A stretch of DNA of 64,000 bases. It comes from Anoplopoma fimbria (Eukaryota > Chordata > Actinopteri > Perciformes > Anoplopomatidae). The translations under genes and the position numbers were made by a program. The stretch's first letter is position 1; every line of letters begins with the position of its first letter. The DNA lies in contig NC_072472.1 of assembly GCF_027596085.1 (NCBI RefSeq), forward strand, positions 18,229,971-18,293,970, read 5' to 3'. Under the pieces are notes generated by a model, which saw only the letters and a program-made list of their open reading frames with translations, made no database searches and was not told where the DNA came from. Below are positions 27,501 through 56,803 of the stretch, piece after piece.

Positions 27501-30500
27501 TAATGAAATATTTTTGTTGAATAAAGAATCACATTCTTTCCATGGAAATACCCCTCAGCTTTTCTTCAAATATCCTCAGCCACAATTGAAACATAAAATG
27601 ACTAATTATAGTATAATTTGAAAATACATTTGCTGGTAGGTGATTAATCAAGACACTTGTAAAATATAGTCCCGTAGTGCCTCCTGGTTAACATATTAAA
27701 GAATATATAAAATTTTAATGTTTAATTATAAAAACGATCTCAAATTAAATATGTATGAGTTTTAATGATTCAGGTGGTGATTTTGATACGTATTTGTGGT
27801 GTGCATGCTGCTCCTGAAGCTGCCTTTGAAAAACAACAGTTTTAGTTGATAATAACAGCTTTTTAATATCCGTGAAACCATACTTCCTTTTGCCAAATAG
27901 ATGGTCTTTTAATCAAAATGATCCTTTATAACTGCCCTACATGTACTGCATTTTTTTCTTTGTTTCTCTTAGACAATCCTCGCCTCAACTTGGCCACAGT
28001 CCAGGTGCACAGCAGCATGTACTATAATTGTTTAAATGTAAAGCACTTGACAAATGAACTTGAACTTTAAACTTACAACAGGGTTATTAATGTTTAAGTA
28101 CCTGCTCAGCTCAGTCAGAGTTAAAGTGATCTGTCCTCTTTGTTCATTTTTGTTCATCATCACCTGCTGTTAAGCATTGCTTATCAACACAGAGTTTTAT
28201 GAGATGGTTTTGATGAAATCCAAGATGTGTTGTTGGATGAGAAAATCAAGAAACGTAACATTTCCATTTTATTATTTAATATAAAGCCACTTTATTCTGG
28301 TACTGGAATCTGGGTGCATGGGGTTTATCACAAATATTTATTCAGTTTTGGAAGCTGAGAGAGAGAGAGAAAAAAAAAAGATTTAAAGTGCTTGCTTAAG
28401 ATAATTACTTTTTTTCTTTATCCCTTCTTTTTGATGGTTATGAGTCTCTCAGTGGCTCCGACTGAAAACACAAAGAAAACAGCAGTGTGTTGATTACCCC
28501 TCTTTGTATCCCATGCATCAAAATTAAGCCGTGTAAAAACAAACTTTACCTGGCATCCCACAAATTCCAAATCAGTAATGTTTGATAATGATTATGCATC
28601 ACTGTGCTGAGCCGAAATGTGGGGAGGAGGAGCGAAGGGAGGCCGAAATCGATATGAGCAGCACATTCTTCCCCTCCGTGGCGGAAAGGGGATCTATTAT
28701 GGAGAAATCATGATTTATGTCAATGGTATGGGAGGGATGTCAGGTTGAGCAAGGGATGGAGGTAAGAGCCAATAATGATAAATGCCCCCCATTCACGTGC
28801 TCACCCAGCCCCCCAGTACACTCCACTGTGACCAGAGGTGAGGCTCTTCAGCATTCGCCTTCCTTCCCTCCACTCTGTTAGTTCTCTTCAGCATTTGCAC
28901 CAAAACATCCTCCTTCCAGTCTTGTGTTTGAACGCTCTCTTGTTACCCATGCTTTTCTTCCTCTCTTATCAGACATATCCCTCTCTTCTTCTTCTGTTGT
29001 GCCTATTTGCTGTTGTCTTTTCCATGTGATCTGTCTATATGGAGACCAGCGCTGCTGCTCATGATGGATTCCAATGATCCAGCGCTTTAGGGAACAAGGA
29101 GCAAGGCAGTCACCTTTAAGCTGTGGCTGAGCAATCCGTCTCTGTCAGGCATAAACCCCCCCATACATGCGACATGGGCCAGACAGTAAAACAAGAGGAA
29201 GAGGAGGGGATGAAGAAGAGCAATGGCCAAGATGGTGTACTGAAGAAAGATCAAATATAGTAGATTGGAATGAAAGTATATGAAATCAATTCATCTGGTT
29301 CCACCTTGTTCAAATAACATCATCTACATCATCACCCTGGTCATCCAAAACACATTGGTAATGCGCTTCATGCACTGTTTGGATTGAAAAAAATAAAAAT
29401 GTCTATTGTATTATCAGTGCGCTGATTATCAGCCTGTAATCAAAATATTTTGTGCAGTTGTAATTGCAAACATGACAGTGAGTACATAAACATTTTGGAT
29501 TGTATAAATCAGTGGGCTTGACATTTATGGAGTTGGTAATGATTTCATTTTAGTTTAATTAGTATTGAGTTCTGCATCAATAAAATCTGATACAAATGAC
29601 AGCTTCATTCACGTCACACTGAATTGGTCGTCAATGAGAATTAGCATTAAGCTAAACACTGTGTTATCATTTATTGACACATATCATCAATAGTGGCGTC
29701 ACACTGGAGTGATTTACTTTTTTGAGAGCTGTTGAAAACTGTGCTCGGTGATCACCATGGCCACTCTGAGCTGTGTTTGCATCTTCTTTCAGGTTTGGAT
29801 GTCCAAAGCAGGACAGGTAAGCCGCTAACTGTAGGCCTGTAAGTGTGAGTGAGTGACTGTCCCTGTGCTTTAGTCCTGTGATCGACCAGCCAGTCTACCC
29901 ATCCCTCCACTCCCAGCTCCTCTTTACCATTGGCGCTCAATAGGAAGAAGCAGGTAAAGTCAATGAATGGACGAATGAATGAAAGCACAGTCGTATCTTA
30001 AAGCCAGCACTGCTTGTGCTTCACCACAATAACTGCTTTTCACACATCCAGCAGTTGTCTGTTGTGGATGTGTGATAGGGTCCTTTTCAATGCATGGTAA
30101 CAGGAGGGCAAGAGGCACCTAGTGTGTAATTGACGGAGACAGATAGCAGTCAGATGTGATTAGTTCCGGCAAGGCAAGCAGTCCATCGGACGCCCGACTG
30201 ATGGAAAAAAAACAGACAAGTGCAAAGGCAGCAGTGGAAGAAGCTAGCAGGGCGAACAGACTACAGCATGGTCTATATCGCCCAAGATTACTGTGATTTA
30301 AGGTCTTAATTTCCTCTCTTATGAAATCAATTAAGTCACCTAAAAAGCACATAAATGCTTCAGAAACAAGACCCCTTGTTGAGCAGTAGGAGCTCATTTT
30401 GACCTAACATCAACTGTGCATCTGCCTCATATTCTATACAAGTCAGTATTAGGTATGTGCTTTTTATTGACTTTGGCAGCTTCACCAACCATAACACCCA

Positions 30501-31531
30501 TCAACATATGCAAATAAACCACTTTTCAATATTAAGCTTAACCACATTTTAGATTTTACAACTATGAATTTACATGTAAAAATCCCCTGGTTCATTGGCA
30601 AATAGCTGAAATAAAATATACTTAACATGCTGAGGTGCATGAGTAAATAAGACCACCCCAGCCACCCAGTTCCTCTCCATATTTGCTATGGTATGGTACA
30701 CAGATACCTCCCTGGGCCTATAAGCTTCTAGCAAACAGGATTGTCTGCTGCAGATTTACATTTATGGTGGCTAAGCTACGATATCCAAATGCACCTGTGT
30801 TAAAAGTTCATAGGTGAATAAGCTATTAAAAAAAAAATACATAACATGAATTTTCTTTTCTTTGACTTTGCAAACAAAAGGTTCTGACTCATACATTACT
30901 TCTGTATATTTTCAAAGAAGGAATTAAGCATTGTAGCTGAAAGACCTCAAGTAATCGCTACCTCCTTTGATGAGTGCTTAACAACATATCAAACTATCCT
31001 TAAGGTGTTAGCTTATAAGCAAGTGCATGTTACCTAGTTTGTGTATTCATTTAGGCCTAATATATCTAGCTACAGCTTTGGGATAAAGCTAAAAAAAATG
31101 TCTTATTAGATTATAGTAAGTAATTAGAGTTTAATATACCGTAAAGATTAGCATTGTAAGTTCTATGTAGGCTGGTGTAAGGCTGAACAATGGCGGAGTT
31201 ACTGATGCACAAACAGCTGACAGAATGTCTGTTCTGAGCAGGAACATGATCTAAATACTAATCAAACATCATTTACAGCTGGCTTTATTTGAGGCTCCTG
31301 AGAGACTGTCCCATCCCGCTTCTTCGCCATGGTAACCAGGGATTCATTTCAGAGGTGTCATGCTGCATTATCATCTCACCGGCTCATCCACTCCCCTCCG
31401 CCCTCTGGCTCGCTCGCTTTTGTCCCCCCCCTCTGTTCAGACCCTTCAATCTCAAACCTGCCCAGCATCCTGGAAGGAAAACATCTCCTATCTTGCTCTA
31501 GCTCAGATAATACACCAGTGTGATCTCTCTG

Positions 31532-31532
<1 letters not shown>
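24576..31532. other. Intergenic stretch
   Basis: No supported gene. It contains a degenerate dispersed-repeat fragment at about 27163-27250 (CATCCATCCG-TTGTCTATACC-AGTTTATCC) and a possible short-element tail at about 28030-28070 (GTAAAGCACTTGACAAATGA). The block at about 28550-28780 is GC-richer and non-repetitive and may be a conserved noncoding element. A 10-bp inverted repeat lies at 30041-30074. Confidence 0.5.
27163..27250 (+). repeat. Degenerate dispersed repeat fragment
   Basis: The order CCATCCATCCGTTGTCTATA, CCAGTTTATCC, GTCGTGGGGGGGCCCAGC resembles a widespread teleost repeat that starts with CCATCCATC, followed by a TATACCGCTTATCC-like and a GTCGCGGGG-like block. It is heavily decayed. 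Confidence 0.45.

Positions 31533-31579
<47 letters not shown>
31533..31579. repeat. (CA)n microsatellite
   Basis: About 23 CA units in a row. Open frames across it (Thr-His or Val-Cys runs) are repeat artefacts. Confidence 0.97.
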
Positions 31580-31581
<2 letters not shown>

Positions 31582-34500
31582 CTACCTGCGGGTGCACATG
31601 AATACAGAGTAGACAGAAGACACTTTTATTTTTGCATATATCCACAGTTGCTTAAGCAGCTACACCTATCCAACCATCATGGTGCATATTCAGACATACC
31701 GATGAAACATTGACAGCACATTTAAGCTTGTCTTTAAGGTGCTTATGCAGGTTGTGCTGAACTTCTGAACAGCTGTTTTAACCTTAGAATTTGCCTCTCA
31801 TTCACCCGTCCACAAACCATGCCAAGCCTAACGGTCGGCCCTGTGTCTCGACAAACGACATCTCATCACATGGACAGTAGAAGCCGGGTATCTAACCAAC
31901 CTGCTCTACCTCCTGAGCCACAGCCAGACCTTTATTTATTCCTGGTTAGCCCATGCTATGTTTTTTGTAGCAGCTTCTCAACCCGCCTCCCATCCACCTC
32001 TATAATCATCATTCATCCCTTTACCCAGCCTTCTATGCATCCAATCATCCTCTCGTTCTCTCTTATACTCAGCTGTGTACATACCTCTCCCATCTCTCCT
32101 CCATGCTTCAAGTAGGGGCCGTAAAAAGGCTGACACCTGAGAGACAGAGTCCCGCTATCGAGTCACTTTCCTTTCCAGAGGTTCCACATGACTAGACCAG
32201 TCAAACAACTTCTTACTTTATAAATCTGCACAATTATTTATCCACCCTTTGCATCCATTAATCTTTAACACATCTGGTGATACCTTTGAACATTTAACCT
32301 ATAATCATTAAGTGGCATGGCTTCGCCACTAAACAAATCACTTCAGCTTTACATGTTAGTGTCCAAAAGCGTGTACCCTTTGCTGCATCCCAGTGGTCAA
32401 AACATCTCTGGAAGGTAGTAAACAAGATGTAAAGATGAACCATGACAAGAGCCAAGTAAAGCCAAATCTGTTCTGAAATGGAGGATATCTCATGTCAATG
32501 CAAGCGTAGAGATGTGTATAGATGTTTCACAGGCTCAATAACTTGTTCAGAAACATTCTAGCCTTAACAAAATCCTAAAGAATGGATTAAAACATTTTAT
32601 AGCATACACAATATGCTCACAAAATGTTGTTAAAGAGAGTGATAATCTTTCTTGCCCTATGGCAAGAAATACATATTTAATTCTTCCATTTAGAAAAAAA
32701 GTCACGTGAATCACTATAATCCTGTGAAACAGTGTTCTTTCAGGCACATTTTGGACTATACTTCAAATATTTCAAAAGTAATTCAGATATATACAAGAGA
32801 TAAAAATATATTTCTCTCTCTGTCTGGGATCAGCCATGCCAGAAGCGGGTCCAGAGATTGGAGATAAAGATAATTCAAGCACTTCTTTGTTTACATGAGT
32901 CTCAGTGATCCGAGGGCATTAGGGAAGCCCTGACCCCCCACATATGCTGGAGAGTGAGATTTGGCATCTTGCCACGTCAAGCACCACCAGAGGCGTGCAG
33001 AGGGTTTACCCTTTGTTTTGAGCAAAATGGCTTCCTGAGGCTGCAGTTTGTACTGACAAAGACAGTGAGCCCTGTCTGTGCGATATGACATGGCTGCCTG
33101 CCTCATGAGCCATCAGCTCCCCGGGGACTGTAACAAATACAGTACAGTAGCATACTGGAGAATTTTCTTACATGAGCAATTAAGTGATAAAGAGGGAAAA
33201 ATACACGATTCCATATTGACTTTGGAAATGAATCACTTTAATTCTTGTCTCTCATCCTTGGACACAATATTACACTTAATATTGATGTTGAAAGAGTGAC
33301 ATTTCCCACTGAGCTTTAGCAAACTTAAAATCTTTATTCAAATTAATTCATGTTGGAGTTTTTACCTTTACATTAACCCTCAGTCATTGATATGCAAAAA
33401 CAAGAAAGCAGCAATTATATACAGTACGTCCTAAATCTGTCTTTATTTATATCTATTACATATGAAGCCAGTGAAAAAAGGAAGTTGTTCCATAAGGTAT
33501 CATGAAAGAACCACTCAAGGTCTGTATGTATAAAAACGAGACAATAGTGTTGAATATAAAAGCACAAGTACTTTATTTCAAACCCAAGCCTGCTATAAAA
33601 ATACAGGTGTGGTTGCTCATATACTCTACTTCTATGTGAACAAAGGTCAGGCTTGTGAGGGTCACAAACTCAGAGCAGCAACCAGCCTTCATTTCTCCTG
33701 CACTGTCTGAAGCTACCTCGAGTAAGAGGCAGCTCTAACTTGTTCAGGTTCCATTACTGAGGTGATGTGTCTGCTGCTATACTGTTTTAATAGAACATTA
33801 ATCAGATTAATAGAATCATGCTTTAGGGAGGGAGAGCTTTCCTGTCAATCTCGGCTAAAAACACAGAGAAAAAAAGAAAGAAAGAAAGAAAGAAGCCCCG
33901 GGCTGAACCATCAAAGCCCTCATAAATCGGATTAAACTTCAAATATGAGACCGAAACACACAGAAAGGGAAATATTCACAATTTTTTTAAATATATTTTT
34001 TGTTATAGGGGGAGAGTGGTCGAAGGGAAAAGCTAGTAAAACAGTTATTTGGGAACTGCTAGTTTTAAATGACATACCACTATATCCTCCTATAGGTATG
34101 TTCACCCACATGTTTTACTAGGCCCACAATGTATTTTCCTAACAGCTACAACTTAATTGTACACTAGAGCTCCTTGGATGGGTCATTACATTAAACTATC
34201 TTTCCTAATATGCATCCCTCAGCCCCATGGTAAGCGTACTGTACGCCCTGGGGCTGCCGACTCAGAGGGGAGGTCTAATGGTCTGCGGTATTAGTGGGTT
34301 AATTGCCATGTCCTGGTCTCCACTGGATTGGGAGCAGGGCATTTTAGTTTAATCGTGAACCATCCTGTCCTGTAAAACCCCGACACCAAGCAGTCCGGCT
34401 CTGGTGCATGGTGGGAGTATTAAGTGTTGGAGATGGTCCTCATGATGCACTTGAGGGAGCTCACCCTCCCTTGGACAATGATGTTGGTAGTATACTGCCA

Positions 34501-35345
34501 CCTTCTGGCCCAATAATAAAACTAAACCCTCTGTGATAACAATGGAGACACAGGTTTTTAATTCTGGCTGCATAACAACACATTGAAAGTTATTATTATA
34601 TATTCATCAGTTGTTTATTTTTGCAGATTAGGTCTAAAACAGAAGCTGTTACACTAGTTATACTTGCTATCTGATAAGCTGGTCCTAGCAGTATCCAACT
34701 GATAGTTGAGTGATGAGATATTTGTATTTTGATTTACATACCATTCATTTGATGGAAATAGTTTCTGTTTAATTCAATTGAATCACATGCACCCTTGCAG
34801 TTCATTAAAATAAAAAGGTTCTTAATTTTAATCTTAAACAAAACACACAAAAAAGTTCTAAACTCAAGCAGTTACAAAACTACCTTGAAGCAAACAATGT
34901 TTAAGTTATCTAATTGTATGGATTATTTTATTTCTGTGATGCAGACATTGAGTCAGTGTGTCGGTGGCTAGCATGTGAACAAAGAGAACAAGCTGACACA
35001 CAAGCTGATCCTCAGTTGTGGTCCTTTTCCTCAACCTTGACTGACTGCACAGGATATTTGCATTTTAATGGCTCAAACTGCTCGTTGCCCCTGCATCAGA
35101 GTGAAAGCTCAGCTGAAATCATGGGTGACTGCCCGTAAACGACACACTGAGAAAAGCCAGCTCCCACATAAACACAGGCACGAAAACAAAAACCATGTGG
35201 CTGCACTTCGTATCATCAATGATTTTACGAGATATGTTCTACCATAATGCAAATTCATCAAAAGGGCCAGAGTCTCTGGCAAGACAGTGAAAGCATCTCC
35301 AGGTTTACATATTTTGCATGTACCTACAGCCAAAAATAAGGTAGA
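31580..35345. other. Intergenic stretch
   Basis: No supported gene. It includes a short (GAAA)n run at 33873-33893 and a CTCF-like motif at 34495-34508, described separately. Confidence 0.5.
34495..34508 (-). promoter_or_regulatory. CTCF-like motif
   Basis: CTGCCACCTTCTGG fits the reverse complement of the CTCF core consensus, so the motif points along the minus strand. Occupancy is not shown. Confidence 0.35.
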
Positions 35346-35875
35346 ATGTGAATAATAACTTGTCTGCTGTCAAGACAACATTAAGAAGTCTTGGTGACCT
35401 GTTCTATGAAGAAAAACATACTTTGAACTTGAAGCAGCTGGTATCTTGTTGCGTGGGTCTGGAGCTGGACAGTCTGGAGTCAGTGGGTGAGAGGAGGATG
35501 AAGGCCAAACTCGGAGCCATCCTGGACAATCCCTCTCACCCTCTCCATGAGGAACTGTGGCAGCTGGGCAGCTCTTTCAGCCATCGGCTGATTCTACCAA
35601 AGAGCAGGACGGAGCGCTTCAGACGCTCATTTGTGCCCACTGCCATCAGACTGTACAACAACAGCGGAGACCACAGTCTGTCATCATGCTGACCAGCCCC
35701 CCCCCATGTGGATATACTGTACATTTTTTTATTTGTATTCTTATTTTTTATTTTATTCTATTTTTATTTTTATTTTATTGTATAATATGTGTATTTATTA
35801 TCTGTTTCTGTGTAGTTGAGCTGCTGCAACACTTGAATTTCCCCCATGGGGATCAATAAAGGAATATAATAATGT
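35346..35875 (+). mobile_element. 5'-truncated non-LTR retrotransposon (LINE) 3' end
   Basis: The plus-strand open frame at 35348-35692 ends with the conserved C-terminus of fish LINE ORF2 proteins: a RRMKAKLGAILDNPSHPLH motif, then LPKSRTERFRRSFVPTAIRL. After its stop comes an AT-rich 3' UTR and the classic fish LINE tail, TTGAATTTCCCCCATGGGG followed by ATCAATAAAGG, ending at about 35870. Only the last part of ORF2 is present, with no endonuclease or reverse-transcriptase core, as expected for a dead-on-arrival copy. The LINE clade was not determined; L2- or Rex-like elements are the likely candidates. The left boundary is approximate. Confidence 0.8.
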
Positions 35876-36039
35876 TTAGGGCAGCTTCTTGTTGCCTGCT
35901 TATCTGGATGTAAGTAAACTATGAGCTTGGCGTACTGTACATTCAATAGACTAATGCTCTCATTATTTAAAATATATTTAAAATACATTTTTAGGCTGAC
36001 TTTTCTCCAAAGAGAATACCATGAATGGGTGTAAATGTT

Positions 36040-36165
36040 TAGTTCTGATGTGGCACCTTGCATGGTAGCCCCTGCCATCAGTGTATGAATAGGTGAATGA
36101 CGTGTAGTGTAAAAGCAATTTGAGTGGCTGGAATACTAGAAAGATGCTATACAAATACAATTTGG
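36040..36165 (+). repeat. Fish dispersed repeat, 3' tail fragment
   Basis: GCACCTTGCATGGTAGCCCC, CATCAGTGTATGAATAGGTG, GTAGTGTAAAAGCAATTTGA and a TAGAAAGATGCTATACAAAT block follow the order of an abundant teleost element ending in AAAGCGCTTTGAGTGG and AAAGCGCTATATAAAT. This copy is diverged. Confidence 0.6.
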
Positions 36166-36369
36166 TCTAAGTACACCAGTCTAGACGTAGTTTAGCCGTT
36201 ACTGTAGCTTCTTCTTTTATTTTATTTATTTTATTTTTTTGAGTGTTGGATATGAAAAACAAAAATGGGATTAAAAGTGATTAATTGTATGCCCTGTTAA
36301 AGGTATGAGAACTATTAGCATAACAAAGAACTGAGCATATGAACTTTACCTCACATACTTGATATTATG

Positions 36370-36383
36370 CTGCCACCTAGAGG
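36370..36383 (-). promoter_or_regulatory. CTCF-like motif
   Basis: CTGCCACCTAGAGG is a close match to the reverse-complement CTCF core. It has the same orientation as the motifs at 34495 and 39665. Confidence 0.4.
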
Positions 36384-39162
36384 TCAAGGGCTGTATGGAA
36401 ACTTTAATCTGGCGCCTCCTCTCATATTAACAGCAGATTAACAATAATTGAGGAATGAATCATGGTTATGTTGTATATGCTGCTGCCTCTAGTGCCTGAC
36501 CAGGTCAAAATTATTTCCTGCATTTTTAAGGTGTAAAGATAAAATATCAGATCAGGTAGGCCTTCTTCACAGCAGATATTTTCTCTTGTCAAGCAAAGGT
36601 GTTACTTATAACTATTCAGGTGTTCCTGTAAGCCATGACAGTGTGACAAGAGCCAGTAGGAACAACAACAACCTGATACCAAAGCAGCTAAAGAGGAGTT
36701 TAACTATCATTGTTTTTATGATTCAAACCTTTGATTTTGCTACTGTGGCGTGTCAAAATGTGTCCTGGGACTTAGGGCTATTTAAAGCATCGCACATCTA
36801 CTAGAAATTAATTGGATGTGAATATTTGGCTGATCATGAATCAAGCACTTACCTGTGAAAATAATTCCTGCAAGTGCAATTTACATTTGGGTGTATCTTA
36901 TTGTCTGAGGCAAGGCTTGTTTCAATGTGTTGTAAATTTTGAACTAACACTCATTAAACATTTTTTATCAATGAATTATTCATTAATGAGTCAACGACAA
37001 TACTTTAAGCAACAATTTATTTTATTATCAATCAGATAATTATAGATATTTGAAGGTGATTTGGTTTATTTGGGTGTGGTTGCACCAGCTGTGACGCTGA
37101 AAAAGATTTGTCGAGTATAAAGGATATACAGATTCAACACAAGCATATGGACAATTGCGACCCCAAGTAATGACCCAGCTGTTACATAAGGATTCATTTC
37201 ACACACTAAAATTTTAATTGAAACACAGAAATCAATCTGATGTTTGACTCAGCAGCCTGCATCGGTTCGTTAGATAAATCATGTGGATGCTTTATGTTAT
37301 CACTGGGTTTTTATCCTGGGGTCTGATGATGCTGAGGTGCAACCACATTTTGGAACATATACAAATGAACAAATCACCATTTATCCTTTGAGGCAGACTT
37401 TACAGTGTGGCATAAGAACAAAATGATGCGTAACTGATGAGTCCCACATAAAAACAATGCGTTAAGAGTATTTGAGAAATCCTCTGCTCTCTTGCTATAT
37501 CCAGTTGGAACCACACATCATCTCGTAGGGAAGTATATCTGTCATCAGTTGTTTTTGTTTCTTTAAACTATATGACGGAAAAGCTTCAACGCACTGTGGA
37601 ATGTTAGGAATATCAGGCCCACAAATACAAACTAATAGATAAACAAAAGACTCAGTTTTACAAACATGTTCATATGTGTGATATCTCATCAGGTTATAGT
37701 CAGTCGTGAGGCACTCTTATTGGACAGGCATTTTATTTACAAAGAGCAGACCCATAAACACAAATTAAAATTAAAATTATGAGGGCAAATTTCCAAAGAG
37801 TGATGGGTAATGGGGAATTTGTATCCAACAGATCTCGACAATCAGAGCAACGTTTCCCTCAGTCTCTAATTGCTACTGGATAAGGGCATCAAAAAAAGTA
37901 CTTATAAACATACAATCACCAACGGTCATCACCATTTTACTTTATAAAAATATCACCATGGTGATCCACAGATTCACAGATTATGACCGTGGACAGAAAG
38001 ACATATTTACAGTAATCCACACAAAGGGAAAATGGAAAGAAATCAATTGGGAACAAAAAGGTTGGAGGGAAACGATGAGCAGTGCAGAGGGTCCCAAAAG
38101 GCAAAGCTTGAGCAATTCTTGCTTTAAGGTCTTTAAATGGACACCTCTTAATCTTTTTCATTTGTCCTGTAAAGACCAGACAAATACATCAGTTAACAAA
38201 TAATTATAATGATAGGGGATTGTACAATAAGTGATGCAGAATAAAACGTTTGAAATAAATGGTATCTTCAATTGTGTCCGATTTGTTATACATGCAAAAT
38301 ATGTGAGTTAAGATAAGAAAATATCTATAGTGCTGGCATTATGAAGATTTAATATATAAGAATACTGTTTATCAGTATTGCCTTTAATAAACCTTTTGAA
38401 TAAAAATAAAATGTGGAAACATACACACACAATTTGGTATGAGCATGACAAAAACAGAAATTAGACGTCATGAGAAGAGATATTGTTAAATATGTTAACA
38501 GTGAAACAATAACCTATTTATTAAACATTTATTATCAATTTTGTATCAATTGAAAGGCTTACAAGATTTTCCCCAATTATTATCCGTTAGCAACCACAAA
38601 AATATTTTCTTAAGAAATAAGCAAATAACAAAATAATGCCCCAAAATTAGCTGTGCTGCTGCTTTACATTAAAGACAAAACAAAAAGTGACTAATATGCA
38701 TGTGTCATAGACCCTACAATCACACATATACAATAGGTAATGAACTAGGACAGCACAATATTTTTACTGAAATGTTAGATTGAGAGGCACAAGGGGGAAG
38801 AGGGGCTGGTTGAAGTGAAAAACACATGATTAGAGTTGGGCTTAAACATTTTTTCATTCATGTAAGAATTCTTGCCAAACGTTAAGCAATATTTTAGTTG
38901 TTAAAAAAAACCGTGTATGTCAGGAGGCCGAATGTCTCATGACTGCGTCCACAATGCATTTCAAATTGTCACCAACCAGTGGTTCTGTATACCTCGCGTG
39001 GTCTGTAAATACTTATGTTGTTTTAGACAGCCAGTGTAAATAAAAGAAAGAGCAGAACAACCAACCAGCTGATCAGATTGGGGCAGGTAGGGGGAGGCAA
39101 AGTCAAATCAAAAGGGTCAGGTGATGGTGATATGTGTTCTCAGCAGCAGGAGGAGATCTCAC
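36384..39162. other. sez6 3' flank, possibly a long 3' UTR
   Basis: No supported coding region. On the minus strand an AATAAA lies at 38515-38520, among others, so a long sez6 3' UTR reaching this far is possible but unproven. A 9-bp inverted repeat with TAAT cores lies at 36949-36991. Confidence 0.4.
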
Positions 39163-39233
39163 CTCATAGTTCATCAGCGGTGTAGCCAAAGTGGATAAAC
39201 TGACAGTTAGTATCTAGAATGAGACTGCCAGTG
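39163..39233 (-). CDS. sez6: Candidate alternative last coding exon of sez6
   Basis: A strong pyrimidine-rich acceptor (CCTCCCTCAG) precedes an exon open in one frame for 22 residues. They begin TGSLILDTN and end GYTADEL before a TGA at 39164-39166; a good donor (gtgaga) follows directly. The frame fits splicing from exon 39972-40080, which ends two bases into a codon, thereby skipping the annotated last exon. Splicing from the internal gtaagt of the annotated last exon would instead read eight residues to a TAA. The TGSL start recalls the ETGSLSFAGDERI end of human SEZ6. It may instead be a chance pair of splice sites in the 3' UTR. Confidence 0.3.
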
Positions 39234-39664
39234 CTGAGGGAGGAGGGAAAAAAGGATGCACTTGAGAACAGTATATGGAAAATAATAAAGAACAAGAGAC
39301 AACTTACATCCATATATTAACTATTTACATAGAAACATGTGGTCATTTGGTATACTGTAATATGCTTTTTTAAATAAACCAAAGTCTCATTTGTGCAGAC
39401 TTGCAAATGTGCATTTACACACCTGGTGTGATTGCAGCATACAACATAATACATTTATATGACAGGGGTAGGAGATGACGTACCACAATGTGAATGATGT
39501 ACTGCAAGTCTTACACAGATGAAGTACAGAAATCCAAGATGAAAAATGATCACTGAGTGAGGTGAGGAAAGATGTCCTTGCTATCTATTTTTAGCAGAAA
39601 CATCATCAGCTATGTGGCTTGCTCTTGTTGATGATTGACATGGTGATGATAGACGAGGTGGAGG

Positions 39665-39678
39665 GCGCCACTTGCTGG
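39665..39678 (-). promoter_or_regulatory. CTCF-like motif
   Basis: GCGCCACTTGCTGG resembles the reverse-complement CTCF core with one weaker position. It lies in the putative sez6 3' UTR. Confidence 0.3.
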
Positions 39679-39722
39679 TGAACCATGGGATGACGACAGG
39701 ATGACAGCCAGATGGGAGAGGA

Positions 39723-56803
<17,081 letters not shown>

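Noticed and set aside
33745..33790. CCATTACTGAG resembling part of miR-451, whose mammalian locus is also on 17q
   Set aside because: Only about 11 bases match and the flanks do not form the expected hairpin.
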